From Accumulibacter sp036625275 (GTDB taxonomy: Bacteria; Pseudomonadota; Gammaproteobacteria; Burkholderiales; Rhodocyclaceae), in contig NZ_JAZKUD010000008.1 in NCBI RefSeq assembly GCF_036625275.1, positions 33,339 through 97,338 on the forward strand: 64,000 bases of DNA, given 5' to 3'. The position numbers were made by a program, and so were the translations under genes. Under the pieces are notes generated by a model. It made no database searches, had not been told where the DNA came from, and was given only the letters and a program-made list of their open reading frames with translations. Below are positions 19,532 to 28,589 of this stretch, in pieces. Within the stretch, counting starts at the first letter, position 1. The number at the start of each line of letters is the position of its first letter.

Positions 19532-20728
19532 TCAGCTCGCTGCTGCCTCCCCGATCGCCTGCCCGGCGCGTTCACGCCGCACGCGGTCGAGGTATTCGCG
19601 GCTGCGCGCGAGTTCGCTTTGCAGGATCTCGTTGTTGCGGCCCATCACCGTGATCGCCTGGCTGCGGAAGTTGTCGATCGCGTCCATCGCCTGATAGGTC
19701 TGGGTAAACATCTGCTTGATCTGTTCAATGCCCAATAGCGGGTTTTCGGCGAACCGGGTGGTCTCCGACACATGCGCGTTGAGTTGCTCGCCCGTTTGCT
19801 GAATCAGGCGACCGATGGTGCCGCTGACGCCTTGCAGCATGTCCATCACCTCGACCTGGTTGCCGGTGGCGCGTGCCACCGTTTGCGCCACGGCCAGGGC
19901 GCTCATGCCGGTGGTGGCCACACGGGTGCAGCCATTGATCAGTTCGCGGCCGGTTTTCTTGATCACGTCCAGCGCCAGATAGCCATTGATGCTGACCGCC
20001 TGCTGGGTCAACATGTCCTGCAGATTCTGGCGGGCGTAGAACTGCACTTCCTGCTCGAGCGCCTTGGCGCGCAGCGGATCGGTGGTCCTGAGCACCTCGA
20101 CCTGCTGTGCCAGGCGGGTATCCAGCATTTCGGCGAAACGGATTGCCTCGGCCATTTTCTGCATGCCATCCCAGATCCGGCTGCGCTGTGACTCCAGCGC
20201 AAGCAGGTCTTTCTGCACTTCGTCGCGCGCAGCATAGAGCTGGCCCATGATCACCTTGATCTGCGTCGCCGCCGTCTGGTAGCGGCGGAAATAGGACTGC
20301 AGTTTATTGCCCCAGGGAATCAGACCCAGGAGCCGCCTGGGTTCCAGCAGATTGCCCTGGTTGCCGGGGTTGAGCTTGTCGAGTTCGCCGCGCAACTCGG
20401 AGATGGCCTGAAAGGCGGGCGTGTCCTTGGCGCTGACGAAGTTCTTTTCGAGCAGGCGGCTTTGCAGCAGCGCGGCCGATACCGACACTTCCTGTCGGCC
20501 CAGCGCAAACGTCTGATCGAGCTTGTCCTTGAAGTCCTGCGAATGCAGGTCTGCCGACATCAGCACACCAAGAAAGCTCTCCACCTGGAGTTCGATTTCG
20601 CTCAGGCGCTCGGGTTTGACGGTGACCAACTCCACGGCCTGGTCCTGATGCACCGGTGCCATCACCTCGGGCGGGGTCAGTTGAAACGCAGGTTCAGCGG
20701 CAGTGCCGGATTGCCGGTCAATGCTCAT
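19532..20728 (-). CDS. TelA-family (toxic anion resistance) protein
   Basis: The 398-residue protein matches the TelA family across its length, with a long, mostly alpha-helical core ('LLGLIPWGNKLQSYFRRYQTA', 'IKVIMGQLYAARDEVQKD', 'LIQQTGEQLNAHVSETTRFA'). TelA proteins have been linked to tellurite and antimicrobial tolerance, with unknown mechanism. It is last in a four-gene minus-strand operon, 39 bp after an XpaC-like gene. XpaC-TelA pairing is known from other bacteria. AGGAGG precedes the start. Confidence 0.88.
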   Translation of the reverse strand: MSIDRQSGTAAEPAFQLTPPEVMAPVHQDQAVELVTVKPERLSEIELQVESFLGVLMSADLHSQDFKDKLDQTFALGRQEVSVSAALLQSRLLEKNFVSAKDTPAFQAISELRGELDKLNPGNQGNLLEPRRLLGLIPWGNKLQSYFRRYQTAATQIKVIMGQLYAARDEVQKDLLALESQRSRIWDGMQKMAEAIRFAEMLDTRLAQQVEVLRTTDPLRAKALEQEVQFYARQNLQDMLTQQAVSINGYLALDVIKKTGRELINGCTRVATTGMSALAVAQTVARATGNQVEVMDMLQGVSGTIGRLIQQTGEQLNAHVSETTRFAENPLLGIEQIKQMFTQTYQAMDAIDNFRSQAITVMGRNNEILQSELARSREYLDRVRRERAGQAIGEAAAS

Positions 20729-20767
20729 GGCCCAATCCTCCTGTAGGTTGCAGAAAATCCCGGCACT

Positions 20768-21463
20768 TCAACGCAGCGCCTGTTTGCGCGTACCGAACTT
20801 TTCATCCAGAAAGCGCGAATGTGTCAGAAAAGCCTGCGCGTCCTGGCCAGCCAGATCGTCGGCCAACTGCCCGACCTTGGCGGACAAGTCATCCAGCGCC
20901 AGCACCAGGGTGTCGTGGGCGGTACGGCCATTTTCGAGCAGACGCTCGCTGGCGAAGTTCTTCGGGATCGACAGATAGGTTTTCAGGGCCTGCGGCAGAT
21001 AGGCGCCGGCCAGATGGCGCGCATGAAATTCTTCTTCCAGCGACAGCGTCCCCTTGCTGCCCTCCCACTGGATCAGCAGACCCTCCAGTTGATCACAAAG
21101 GCCCAGCACTCGCTGCTGCAGGATATTCGAGAGGCGCTGATCGGGATTGTGCATCACCAGGCTGCGAATGCCACGCAAAGCGGTGTCTATCACCTGCCGG
21201 GCATCGCCATTGTCGTCAAAACCCAGTTCGCTCAGTTCGGCCTCCCAGGGCTTTTTGCCCAGCACGGGAAAGCCGAAAAGCAGTCCGCCCGCGATAAAAC
21301 CGGCCAGATAGCCGCCAGGCGCAATCAGGTAGGCCTCGGGGCCGAGCATGCCCGCGCCCTTCAACAACAGCGGTAGCGCAGCCAGGACCAGCCCGCAACC
21401 GTTGGGCACACTGCTCAGGCCACGCAGGGCGCGGCTGGTCCAGTCTGGCCATCGGCTGCTCAC
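20768..21463 (-). CDS. XpaC-like membrane protein
   Basis: The 231-residue protein has an N-terminal hydrophobic stretch ('GLVLAALPLLLKGAG', 'LIAPGGYLAGFIAGGLLFGF') followed by a helical cytoplasmic region. The segment 'YLPQALKTYLSIPK' and the final 'SRFLDEKFG' resemble the C-terminal part of XpaC / 5-bromo-4-chloroindolyl phosphate hydrolysis proteins. That family commonly sits next to telA, as here. The GTG start overlaps the upstream gene's stop (GTGA), so translation is coupled. The family assignment rests on partial similarity and context. Confidence 0.6.
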   Translation of the reverse strand: MSSRWPDWTSRALRGLSSVPNGCGLVLAALPLLLKGAGMLGPEAYLIAPGGYLAGFIAGGLLFGFPVLGKKPWEAELSELGFDDNGDARQVIDTALRGIRSLVMHNPDQRLSNILQQRVLGLCDQLEGLLIQWEGSKGTLSLEEEFHARHLAGAYLPQALKTYLSIPKNFASERLLENGRTAHDTLVLALDDLSAKVGQLADDLAGQDAQAFLTHSRFLDEKFGTRKQALR

Positions 21464-23121
21464 TGGTAGGCCCGAATGTCCTTGAAAACACGGTAGAGCG
21501 GCGTATGGCGGGCATCAAAAACGAGTCCGCCGGTGACCTTGACCAGAGCTTTCAATTCGGATTCCCTGGCATCACCGAACAGGATCATGAACACCGGAAT
21601 CGCCCTGGCGTCTTCGGGCAATTGCGCATAGTCCTGTTGGAAAGCCTCGAAACCGCGGCCATGCGAGTTCTCGCCATCGGTGAAACCGATCACCGAGTAC
21701 TGGTAATCGGGGTGCAGCTTCTTCTGTTCGGCCATCATCTGGAGGGCTTGCAACACGCTGTCGTACAGCGCGGTGCCGCCGGCAGCCCGCAAGGTGTCGG
21801 CATAGGCACGCACTGCGGCCATGACCTTGAGCTTGGCGGCTGAATCGGGGCTGGCGGCAAGACCCTTGCCGGTACGCTTGCCGGCTGGAATTTCGAACAG
21901 CTCGGGCTGGCCTGGCCTGGTCGAGAACGGCAGCAGCCAGACCTTTTCGCGCTCGTTCAGGCGGGCAATGCGCCCGGTCAGCGAAGCGTCATCGCCGGCC
22001 ACATAGTGAATCACCTCGACCAGGCGCTCCAGCCGCTTCTCCTTGCCCATGCTGCCGCTCACGTCGAGCACGAAGGTCGACGCCACCGGCTTGCGAAACT
22101 CGTTCAGATAGGCCGAGATCAGCCCGTCGGCCAATTGCCGGTCGGGTGAGAAGGGCAGTTCCACGAGCAGGCCGGGGTGGGTGAAGCGGCCCGCCAATGA
22201 CGCCGCCACTTCACTGTTGACCGGCCGGCGCAGGGTCTGCTGCGCCAGCCAGGTCTGGGCTTCCTTGCCCTTCAGCCAATCGACCAGCTTGAGATAGTCC
22301 TCGCGCCGCGCCTCGTCGAGCAGCATCAAGGGATAATCGGCCGTGGCCACGCCCTCGCGCGGATAGACCAAGAGCAGCTTTTCGCGCAGCCTGCCGCTGG
22401 CGTTGAGACTCAGGAGCCAGTTCTCGTAGTTGATGAAAGCGTTCAGGCGCGGCCCCTGGCCTTCGATGAACTTCTCCGACAAATAGCTGGAGTTGTCGCC
22501 GATCAGTTTGTAACCCTTCAGGAAGGTGGCGATGGCCTGGCGATTCACATCCTCCGGCGCCAGCGCTTCGGCCTTGCCGGCCGCCGCCGCCACGACGCCC
22601 ATCAGGGCCATGAACCCCTGGTTCGAGGTGGCAGGGTTGGAGAGGGCATAGAACAGCTTGCCCGCGCCAGCGGCCTCGGTGATGGTCTTCCAGCTCACCT
22701 TGGCGGCGACCTCGGGCCGGTCCCAGCCGAGCGCCCGGGCAGCCGATTCACTGACTCCCACCGCAATCGGTGAAAGCATGATTTTTTCCTGCAGCTTGAC
22801 GCGGCTCTGACCCTGGCTGTCGCTGAGCAGGTATTTGGCATTGGCAAACCAGGCAGCGGCGGCATCGGCACGCCCGGTCAGTACCGCTTCGGTACTCTCC
22901 ATCGTGCCACCGTAGCGGAATTTCAGATTCACGCCGGTAGCCTGCAGGGCCATTTTCTCCAGCGCCTGGGCATCCTTGAGGTCACTGGTGGCGAGCACCT
23001 CGAACACCGGCGCCGCGTGGCTGGTGGACGTCGAGGCCGGAGCGGACGGTTCCTGCCGACCGCAAGCGGTCAGAATGGCGAGCAAGCCGGCCAGTAAAGT
23101 CATCTTCAAGCAGATCTTCAT
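21460..23121 (-). CDS. lipoprotein with periplasmic solute-binding domain fused to von Willebrand factor A domain
   Basis: The 553-residue protein starts with a lipoprotein signal ('LLAILTACG', lipidated C20). Residues 40-300 look like a type 2 periplasmic binding fold ('LTGRADAAAAWFANAKYLL', 'ALSNPATSNQGFMALMG'). From about residue 345 a vWA domain follows with an intact MIDAS: 'DVSGSMG', 'GGTALYDS' and 'GFTDGENS'. It should be anchored facing the periplasm. Its start overlaps the upstream solute-binding gene (ATGA) and its stop overlaps the XpaC-like gene, so all are in one operon with telA. The ligand is unknown. Confidence 0.8.
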   Translation of the reverse strand: MKICLKMTLLAGLLAILTACGRQEPSAPASTSTSHAAPVFEVLATSDLKDAQALEKMALQATGVNLKFRYGGTMESTEAVLTGRADAAAAWFANAKYLLSDSQGQSRVKLQEKIMLSPIAVGVSESAARALGWDRPEVAAKVSWKTITEAAGAGKLFYALSNPATSNQGFMALMGVVAAAAGKAEALAPEDVNRQAIATFLKGYKLIGDNSSYLSEKFIEGQGPRLNAFINYENWLLSLNASGRLREKLLLVYPREGVATADYPLMLLDEARREDYLKLVDWLKGKEAQTWLAQQTLRRPVNSEVAASLAGRFTHPGLLVELPFSPDRQLADGLISAYLNEFRKPVASTFVLDVSGSMGKEKRLERLVEVIHYVAGDDASLTGRIARLNEREKVWLLPFSTRPGQPELFEIPAGKRTGKGLAASPDSAAKLKVMAAVRAYADTLRAAGGTALYDSVLQALQMMAEQKKLHPDYQYSVIGFTDGENSHGRGFEAFQQDYAQLPEDARAIPVFMILFGDARESELKALVKVTGGLVFDARHTPLYRVFKDIRAYQ

Positions 23122-24284
23122 TTCGCCATCTCCCTGGTCAGTACCTCCACCATCTCCGACATCAACTCGTAGGCCGGCGGGTCGATGACCTGGTTGAGGC
23201 GCTCCTGCACCGCCAGTCCCGAGGGTTTGACGGCGGCCGTGAACAGCCCGAGGTCGGCGACGCGCAAGCCGTATTCGACCGCAATCCTTTGCAGCTCGGG
23301 GTTGCCGGCCAACTCGGCCTGCATGGCGCGACCGCGCGCGCTGGTGGCGAGCAGGACGAACTTGTTGACGATCGTCGGTTCGGGGTACATCAGCACCATG
23401 TCGGGCTGAATCGCCTTGCTCCGGTTCAGTGCATGACCGACGATCTGATATTCGTAGATGAAAGCCAGCGGTGCCTTGCCCATGCCGATCTGCAGGTAGT
23501 CGTCGAAGTTGCCGTTGACATAGTTCTCCTGGTAGCCCTGACGCTTGAACAACCCGGCCAACTTCTCGGCCGCGGCACTCGCGCTGACGCGGTCGGTCAC
23601 CACTTCGCCCAGCAGCGCATGGCTGGTCAGTGCCAGATACATGACCGCCGAATTGCTCTTGCGCACATCGGTGGTGGATACCAGCACCCCCCGGTTGACC
23701 GCAAAAGCCTCTGCCGCCTTGAGTTCGCTCCAGCGTTTCCTGGCCAGCATCGCCGCCACCAGGCGCTCCATGTTCAGTGCATAGACACGTTCGCCGCTGG
23801 GTCTGGCGATGCCATTGGCTACCAGGATCGCAGCGATCGGCTGCCAGCTCGCCACCACCATCGGGCTGTTGAACGGTGAAGTCTGGGTGGCGTTGATGCC
23901 AGCCTTGCGAGCCTCATCGGCGATCTGATTCGCCGCCAGCACACCGGCTGGGAAATAGAAATCGGCCACTCCCCCCGCCGGGCCGCCGCTACGCATCGCT
24001 GCAGCACCGAGTTGGGCAGCCATGTCGCGGCTGCCGACGCGGGTCACCCTGACTGGCAGCTTGCGCTCGCGCAGGATCTTTTGTACCCGAACGTCCGCAA
24101 AAAAGGGTTCCAGGTCGACGGACACCAGGCCGCTCATTTCCGTCACACTGTCCACCGCGCGACGTTCCTGCGTCTCCGGCCGTTGCAGTTGCTGCCCCTG
24201 GTGCTCCTGCGTGGCATACCAGAGCGCCCCCCCGAACAGCGCCAGTACCAGCACGGTGGCCAGCAGCCTCTTTCCAGCCTGCAT
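23118..24284 (-). CDS. membrane-anchored solute-binding-like protein
   Basis: The 388-residue product has an N-terminal membrane anchor or signal ('RLLATVLVLALFGGALWYA') and then an extracytoplasmic binding fold resembling the first half of the neighbouring vWA lipoprotein. Shared-style segments include 'GGVADFYFPAGVLAANQIA' and 'MYPEPTIVNKFVLLATSARG'. I chose ATG 24284 because AGGAGG lies seven bases upstream; the frame is open to 24440 without support. It is first in the operon with the SBP-vWA, XpaC-like and TelA genes and overlaps the next gene by ATGA. The ligand is unknown. Confidence 0.72.
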   Translation of the reverse strand: MQAGKRLLATVLVLALFGGALWYATQEHQGQQLQRPETQERRAVDSVTEMSGLVSVDLEPFFADVRVQKILRERKLPVRVTRVGSRDMAAQLGAAAMRSGGPAGGVADFYFPAGVLAANQIADEARKAGINATQTSPFNSPMVVASWQPIAAILVANGIARPSGERVYALNMERLVAAMLARKRWSELKAAEAFAVNRGVLVSTTDVRKSNSAVMYLALTSHALLGEVVTDRVSASAAAEKLAGLFKRQGYQENYVNGNFDDYLQIGMGKAPLAFIYEYQIVGHALNRSKAIQPDMVLMYPEPTIVNKFVLLATSARGRAMQAELAGNPELQRIAVEYGLRVADLGLFTAAVKPSGLAVQERLNQVIDPPAYELMSEMVEVLTREMAK

Positions 24285-24555
24285 CCCATTTCCTCCTGCT
24301 CTGGCCGGAATCATCCGGGCAACCGAACCGTCACCGCTGGCGGACCTGAGCGCCAGCGAGTGCTGATCGGCATCCTTGCAAAGCGCACGATCCACCCGTT
24401 CGGCTTCTGGAAAAGCGCGCGCCTGCTGCGCGCTGCACAATCTGCTCAGGTGATCGCGAGAAACACGGTATTGCCCGCGATGTCCGGGTTTCTCCTGCCC
24501 ACCGTTGCATCGACCAAGCCCACTCCCGGCGGCATGGCTCGGTCATGGCGGCGAA

Positions 24556-25203
24556 TCATTCGCCTCGATAGGTCACCTGGCTCAGGATCTCCGGGCTGCC
24601 TTCAATCCGGGTGACCTCCTTGTTGCGCGACCAATAGACGTAATACGGCCCGGAGCTTGCCCACCAGTAGCGCCAGTACAGGACGTCGAGCCAGGGCGTC
24701 TCGTCGCTCTGCGGGTAGCCGGCGGCCATGATCACCTGTTCCCGGGTCATTCCCCGCATCACGCGACCAAGCCAGATGGCCTCGCGGACGACAGGTGGAA
24801 AGGTCGCCAGACGCGCCCTCGGATCGTCGAGAACGACCACCTTGTTGATCCATTGCTCGGTGGTTTCCTGGCCCCGGCCGTAATCCAGGCCCATGCGCAT
24901 GGGTTTGCCGGCGACATCCACATAGGCGCGATAGCGATAACGGTCTATCTTCTTGACCGTGATCGGTGTGCCGACCGGAATGAAGGAAAGCTGCGCGTAG
25001 TTGGAATCGCTGATCCAGTCGCCGCTGTAATGGAGGTTGCAGCATGCATAGCCGACCCGCACCGGGACCGTTTGTTCCGTCTGCGTCGCCTGTTCGTTGC
25101 CAGGCCAGGTGCCCACCGGGCCACCGGCGCAGCCGGCAAGCAGAACAACGAAGGCGGCTGCGGCCAAGCGTCCGAAAGATCTGAACAGCACTCTGTTGGG
25201 CAT
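24556..25203 (-). CDS. putative outer-membrane or periplasmic lipoprotein
   Basis: The 215-residue protein has a lipoprotein signal ('AAAAFVVLLAGCAGG', lipidated Cys about residue 25). The mature part has a beta-rich middle ('VGTPITVKKIDRYRYRAYVD') and a segment 'WLGRVMRGMTREQVIMAAGY' that recalls the SmpA/OmlA-type helix found in BamE-like lipoproteins. A Tyr/Trp-rich stretch ('YWRYWWASSGPYYVYW') follows. I cannot assign a function. It stands alone between the SBP operon and a DUF1993 gene. Confidence 0.7.
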   Translation of the reverse strand: MPNRVLFRSFGRLAAAAFVVLLAGCAGGPVGTWPGNEQATQTEQTVPVRVGYACCNLHYSGDWISDSNYAQLSFIPVGTPITVKKIDRYRYRAYVDVAGKPMRMGLDYGRGQETTEQWINKVVVLDDPRARLATFPPVVREAIWLGRVMRGMTREQVIMAAGYPQSDETPWLDVLYWRYWWASSGPYYVYWSRNKEVTRIEGSPEILSQVTYRGE

Positions 25204-25284
25204 GCCTGCTTTCTCCTGCGTTTCCTGGTCGGTATCCGGATCATATCACCCCTTCCCGTATCAGCGCCGCACGGCAGGATTCAC

Positions 25285-25313
25285 GGGTGCGATTACAAGG
25301 ATTCGACGAATTC
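25285..25313. repeat. remnant of the 342-bp MITE
   Basis: This 29-bp stretch joins the MITE terminal sequence GGGTGCGATT to an internal MITE segment AAGGATTCGACGAATTC. Both are present, far apart, in the full copies at 32579 and 40143. It looks like an internal-deletion scar of a third copy. It lies between the lipoprotein gene and the DUF1993 gene. Confidence 0.55.
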
Positions 25314-25325
25314 ATGCCTGCCCGG

Positions 25326-25850
25326 CTAGCGGGTCTTCAGACGCAGTGCCCCCAGGTAGTCACGCTTGCCCAACGGGACCCCCTTTGAGCGCAGGATGTC
25401 GTAAGCGGTCGTGGCGTGGAAATGGAAATTCGGCAAAGAAAATGACAGCAGGAACTCTTCGGTCGTGAATGGCAAACTGGTGTTACGGAACTCGAAGATC
25501 ACCGTGCCACCTTCATAGGCATTGATCGCCGCCGGCGTCAGGTCTTTGAGCGCATCGCCCGCGCCGGCGACCAGTGCTTGCAGAGCCGGGTAGTCATGTG
25601 TCGGGAGGTCGGCTGGCGGGCGAAAGACGCCGTTCTTGATTCCCTCGATTGCCCCCAGGGAATGATGAACGACGGACTGAACCTGGAAGCGAAACGGCAG
25701 CATGTCCGGGTACAGGCGAGTCTCGACGATTTCCTCCGGATCGAGATTCTTCTCCCGGCAATAGGCAAGACCCCGGTCCAGAAAGCCGCTGACCGCTGCC
25801 AGCGTTTGCAGGTAGCTCTTTACACTTCCGTCGTAGAGCGAAATCGCCAT
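25326..25850 (-). CDS. DUF1993 domain protein
   Basis: The 174-residue protein matches DUF1993, a DinB-like four-helix family of unknown function. It starts MAISLYDGSVKSYLQTLAAV and has 'RLYPDMLPFRFQVQSVVHHS' and 'SLPNFHFHATTAYDILRSKG', the family's usual landmarks. I chose ATG 25850 because AGGA lies nine bases upstream and it is the family start; an 11-residue upstream extension is unsupported. It is a single-gene unit. The protein may be a metal-dependent hydrolase or transferase as in DinB relatives, but that is not shown. Confidence 0.85.
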   Translation of the reverse strand: MAISLYDGSVKSYLQTLAAVSGFLDRGLAYCREKNLDPEEIVETRLYPDMLPFRFQVQSVVHHSLGAIEGIKNGVFRPPADLPTHDYPALQALVAGAGDALKDLTPAAINAYEGGTVIFEFRNTSLPFTTEEFLLSFSLPNFHFHATTAYDILRSKGVPLGKRDYLGALRLKTR

Positions 25851-26041
25851 GGTTGTTTTCCTGGTTGGTGCCTGGGTTGACATTCGGCGAGAAAGCGGCC
25901 GGTCACCGTCGGCAGGTGGGAGAAGATCAAAAGGGGATCAAGGGGATCAGCGTCTTGGTCGGAAATATAGCAGATCCGGCTGGCTTGCAAACACGGGACA
26001 AAGCAGTCCCATTATCGACGCTTTCCGGTCGAAAGGCATGG

Positions 26042-27193
26042 TCAGGTGATCAGTTTCAGGTCGAATACCCGTTCGACCAGCCAGATGCCGGCGGTGGCGA
26101 TGACCAGCAGCGAGCCTCCCGCGAGGACGCCCCGTCGATAGATCCACTGGTTCCGCACGCCCCATGCCAGCGGCAGGAACAGGGCGACGATCGCCAGTTG
26201 CCCGGCTTCGACGCCGAGGTTGAAGGCGACCAGCGCCAGCAACAAGGCGTTCTGCGGCAGCCCGAGGTCGGCGAGGACGCTGGCGAAACCGAAGCCGTGA
26301 ATCAGGCCGAAAGCGAAGGCGAACAGCCAGCGGCTAGCCCCCGCCATCACGATCAGGTTGTTGAGCGCGGCGACGATGACCGATGCAGCGATTGCCGATT
26401 CGACCCAGCGCGACGGCAACTGGACGACGTCCAGCGCGGCCAGCGTCAGGGTGATCGAGTGCGCGAGGGTGAACGCACTGACCACCTTGACGACCTCCCA
26501 GAGCGCGTCCCGGAAGCGCGCAGCGCCTGTCCAGCCGCCGTCGACGCGGATCAGGACCGCCGGCAGCAGCAGTGACAACAGAAACAGCAGATGATCGAAA
26601 CCGATCCAGATGTGCCAGACCCCGTGCGCGGTGTAGTCGATGAACTGGCGCAGGCGGTCGTTTTCGGCAAGTTCGAATCGCTGCACCGGGGTCGCCGCGC
26701 TGAAGATCGCGGTGCGTGTCTGGCCGGCATGCTCAAGGCGCAGCAGCCCGCGATGCTGCGGATCGACATCAAAGAACAGCCGGTAGTGGGCACTCAGCAC
26801 CTTCGGTTCGGTCTTGCAGCCTGCGCTGAAACGCAAGACCGCGTAAGCGCCATCGCTGTGATCGTCGACCAGGTGTTCGAGCACGGCCGTCGTGCACGCC
26901 TCGCCGTCCGCCGACAAGGCCAGTCGCGCCAGTGCGTAAGCGGCAATCTCGGTGTGCCGGGCGCGCAGTTCGCCCCAGGTGATGGCGCCGTCCTGGTTGT
27001 CGTCGAGGCCGAGTGCGTAGTCGAGGTCGCGCAGGGCAATATCCCACTGACCTTGAATGGCCGTTTCGGTGACTTGCAGGCTGAGGTAGCTGTCGCTCGG
27101 CTTGTGCGCCAGCGCAGCTGGCGAGGCAAGCAGGATGAGCAGCATGGCGAACCCTCTCAGCGCCTGCAGCAAAACGGGGGGGACGGTCTTCAT
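26042..27193 (-). CDS. HupE/UreJ-like membrane protein with N-terminal EF-hand-like motif
   Basis: The 383-residue protein has a signal peptide ('MLLILLASPAALA' then HKP) and an extracytoplasmic domain of about 170 residues. The domain holds the canonical EF-hand loop 'DDNQDGAITWGE' (about residue 62). Six or so transmembrane helices follow, with the HupE/UreJ_2 signatures 'HIWIGFDHLLFLLSLLLP' and 'FGLIHGFGFASVLADLGLP'. HupE-type proteins are thought to move nickel or other divalent metals. Its start overlaps the stop of the upstream TPR gene, so the two are coupled. The ATG at 27193 fits the signal peptide; a 21-codon extension does not. Confidence 0.85.
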   Translation of the reverse strand: MKTVPPVLLQALRGFAMLLILLASPAALAHKPSDSYLSLQVTETAIQGQWDIALRDLDYALGLDDNQDGAITWGELRARHTEIAAYALARLALSADGEACTTAVLEHLVDDHSDGAYAVLRFSAGCKTEPKVLSAHYRLFFDVDPQHRGLLRLEHAGQTRTAIFSAATPVQRFELAENDRLRQFIDYTAHGVWHIWIGFDHLLFLLSLLLPAVLIRVDGGWTGAARFRDALWEVVKVVSAFTLAHSITLTLAALDVVQLPSRWVESAIAASVIVAALNNLIVMAGASRWLFAFAFGLIHGFGFASVLADLGLPQNALLLALVAFNLGVEAGQLAIVALFLPLAWGVRNQWIYRRGVLAGGSLLVIATAGIWLVERVFDLKLIT

Positions 27194-28371
27194 GGTCGAT
27201 CCTGGCGCAGCAAGCGGTTGATCATGAGGTCTTCGCTGCGTGCTTGCGCAAGCCATTGGCGTGCGCTGGCCAGCGTTGCGAGGTCCCTGGCGGCGAGGGA
27301 GCTTTCCAGGAGGAGACGCAGATCGGGCAATTCCTTCTGCACCTTCCAGTTTTCCTGAGCCAGCGCCAGGGCCGCCTGGGGGTCGCCGAGCAGTTCGAGC
27401 GTGAAGCGCGCCTGCTCACGCTGATGGACGCGGTCGCCGCGCAACTGGCTGGCGGCAAAGCGGGCGCGCAACTGCTCGACGTGGGCAGCAAGCTCGGGAG
27501 AGTTCAGTGCCTTGAGCGCCAGGGTGTAGCGCAGGAGCAGGGCGTCGCTGCCTTGCTGCGCGGCGAGTAGTTTCACGACCTGTGCCGGGCGACCGTGGTC
27601 GAGCAGCCAGTCGGCGTAGGCGTTGAGGAGATAATGGTCGGAACCGTCGATCGCCAGTGCTGCACGAAAATGGGCCTCGGCGGCCTCGTCGAGGCCGGCG
27701 CGCGCCGCCATCTCGGCAAGCATCGACAGGACCCAGGCGCGTATCTCGGGCCTGATCTGGGGCTGCCTGGCGAGCAGGGTGTCGAGTGCCTCATAGCTCT
27801 CGCGCAAGCGCCCGTTGACACTGGCCAGGCCGTAGCTGCAGGCCGCCCACACCAGTTCGGGGGCGAGACGGCGCAGCGCCGAGCATTCGGCCGCGGCGGC
27901 AGCGTAATCGCCCTGCACCTGCAGGATCGTCGCGCGTGTCAGGCGCGCCTGGCCGTCGCGGGGATTGCGCCGGATGAGTGTGGCCAGATCCAGGAGCGCG
28001 GCGTCGAAATCGTGGTTGCGCTGGCGCAGCGTCGCCCGCAACAGGAGGACCTCGGAAGGTGGTTCGGATTGCTCCCACCAGTTTGCCAAAGCGGCCTGGG
28101 CATAGCCGGCAAAACGCGGATCGCCCCTGACCCGCCCAAGCTCGGTGTAACGACGAGCCATCTCGACGGCGAGATCGATCCTTTGCGGTTGTCGGGCAAG
28201 CTCCTCGCGCAGCGCGCGCAACTCACGAGCGACAGGATCGGTCGCTGCGAATGGCAGGCGTTCCAGCACCTGCGCGTCGGATGCCGGGAGGTAGGGCACC
28301 GCCACCGCGTTTGCCGTGACGAGGCACCCGCTCGCAAAGAATGCCAGGAAAGTGCAGGAAATGCGGTTCAT
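27190..28371 (-). CDS. secreted TPR-repeat protein
   Basis: The 393-residue protein has a signal peptide (FLAFFASGCLVTANAVA) and then helical tetratricopeptide-like repeats. Examples are 'LLDLATLIRRNPRDGQARLT', 'AEAHFRAALAIDGSDHYLLN' and 'ALALAQENWKVQKELPDLRL'. Such proteins scaffold periplasmic assemblies. It is coupled by overlap to the HupE-like gene downstream and lies behind DUF4331 and PEP-CTERM genes in the same direction, with a family A repeat between. No specific function can be read from the sequence. Confidence 0.72.
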   Translation of the reverse strand: MNRISCTFLAFFASGCLVTANAVAVPYLPASDAQVLERLPFAATDPVARELRALREELARQPQRIDLAVEMARRYTELGRVRGDPRFAGYAQAALANWWEQSEPPSEVLLLRATLRQRNHDFDAALLDLATLIRRNPRDGQARLTRATILQVQGDYAAAAAECSALRRLAPELVWAACSYGLASVNGRLRESYEALDTLLARQPQIRPEIRAWVLSMLAEMAARAGLDEAAEAHFRAALAIDGSDHYLLNAYADWLLDHGRPAQVVKLLAAQQGSDALLLRYTLALKALNSPELAAHVEQLRARFAASQLRGDRVHQREQARFTLELLGDPQAALALAQENWKVQKELPDLRLLLESSLAARDLATLASARQWLAQARSEDLMINRLLRQDRP

Positions 28372-28463
28372 GCCGATCCTCTCGCTTGAAGAATGGCGGG
28401 CAGGGCGAACGCCTGCCCGTCTGTTGCGGTGAGTCCCTCTTCGTCGTCAGGCGAAGTCAACTC

Positions 28464-28584
28464 AAACGGTCATGACTTTTCCAGGCACCCCCCGATCATG
28501 AAAGTCATGACCGTTTCCCTCTCCCCCAACCCCTCCCCCGCGAGGGGGGAGGGGAGGTTCGTGAGTCGCGTACGCGACTTTCAC
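28464..28584. repeat. modular palindromic repeat, family A copy 3
   Basis: This 121-bp short-form copy holds the inverted repeat AAACGGTCATGACTTTTCC / GAAAGTCATGACCGTTT. A C-run/G-run hairpin (CCCCTCCCCC / GGGGGGAGGGG) follows, then the terminal palindrome GTGAGTCGCG / CGCGACTTTCAC at 28561-28584. It lies between the DUF4331 stop and the TPR start, six bases from the DUF4331 stop codon. Confidence 0.8.
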
Positions 28585-28589
28585 AGTAA

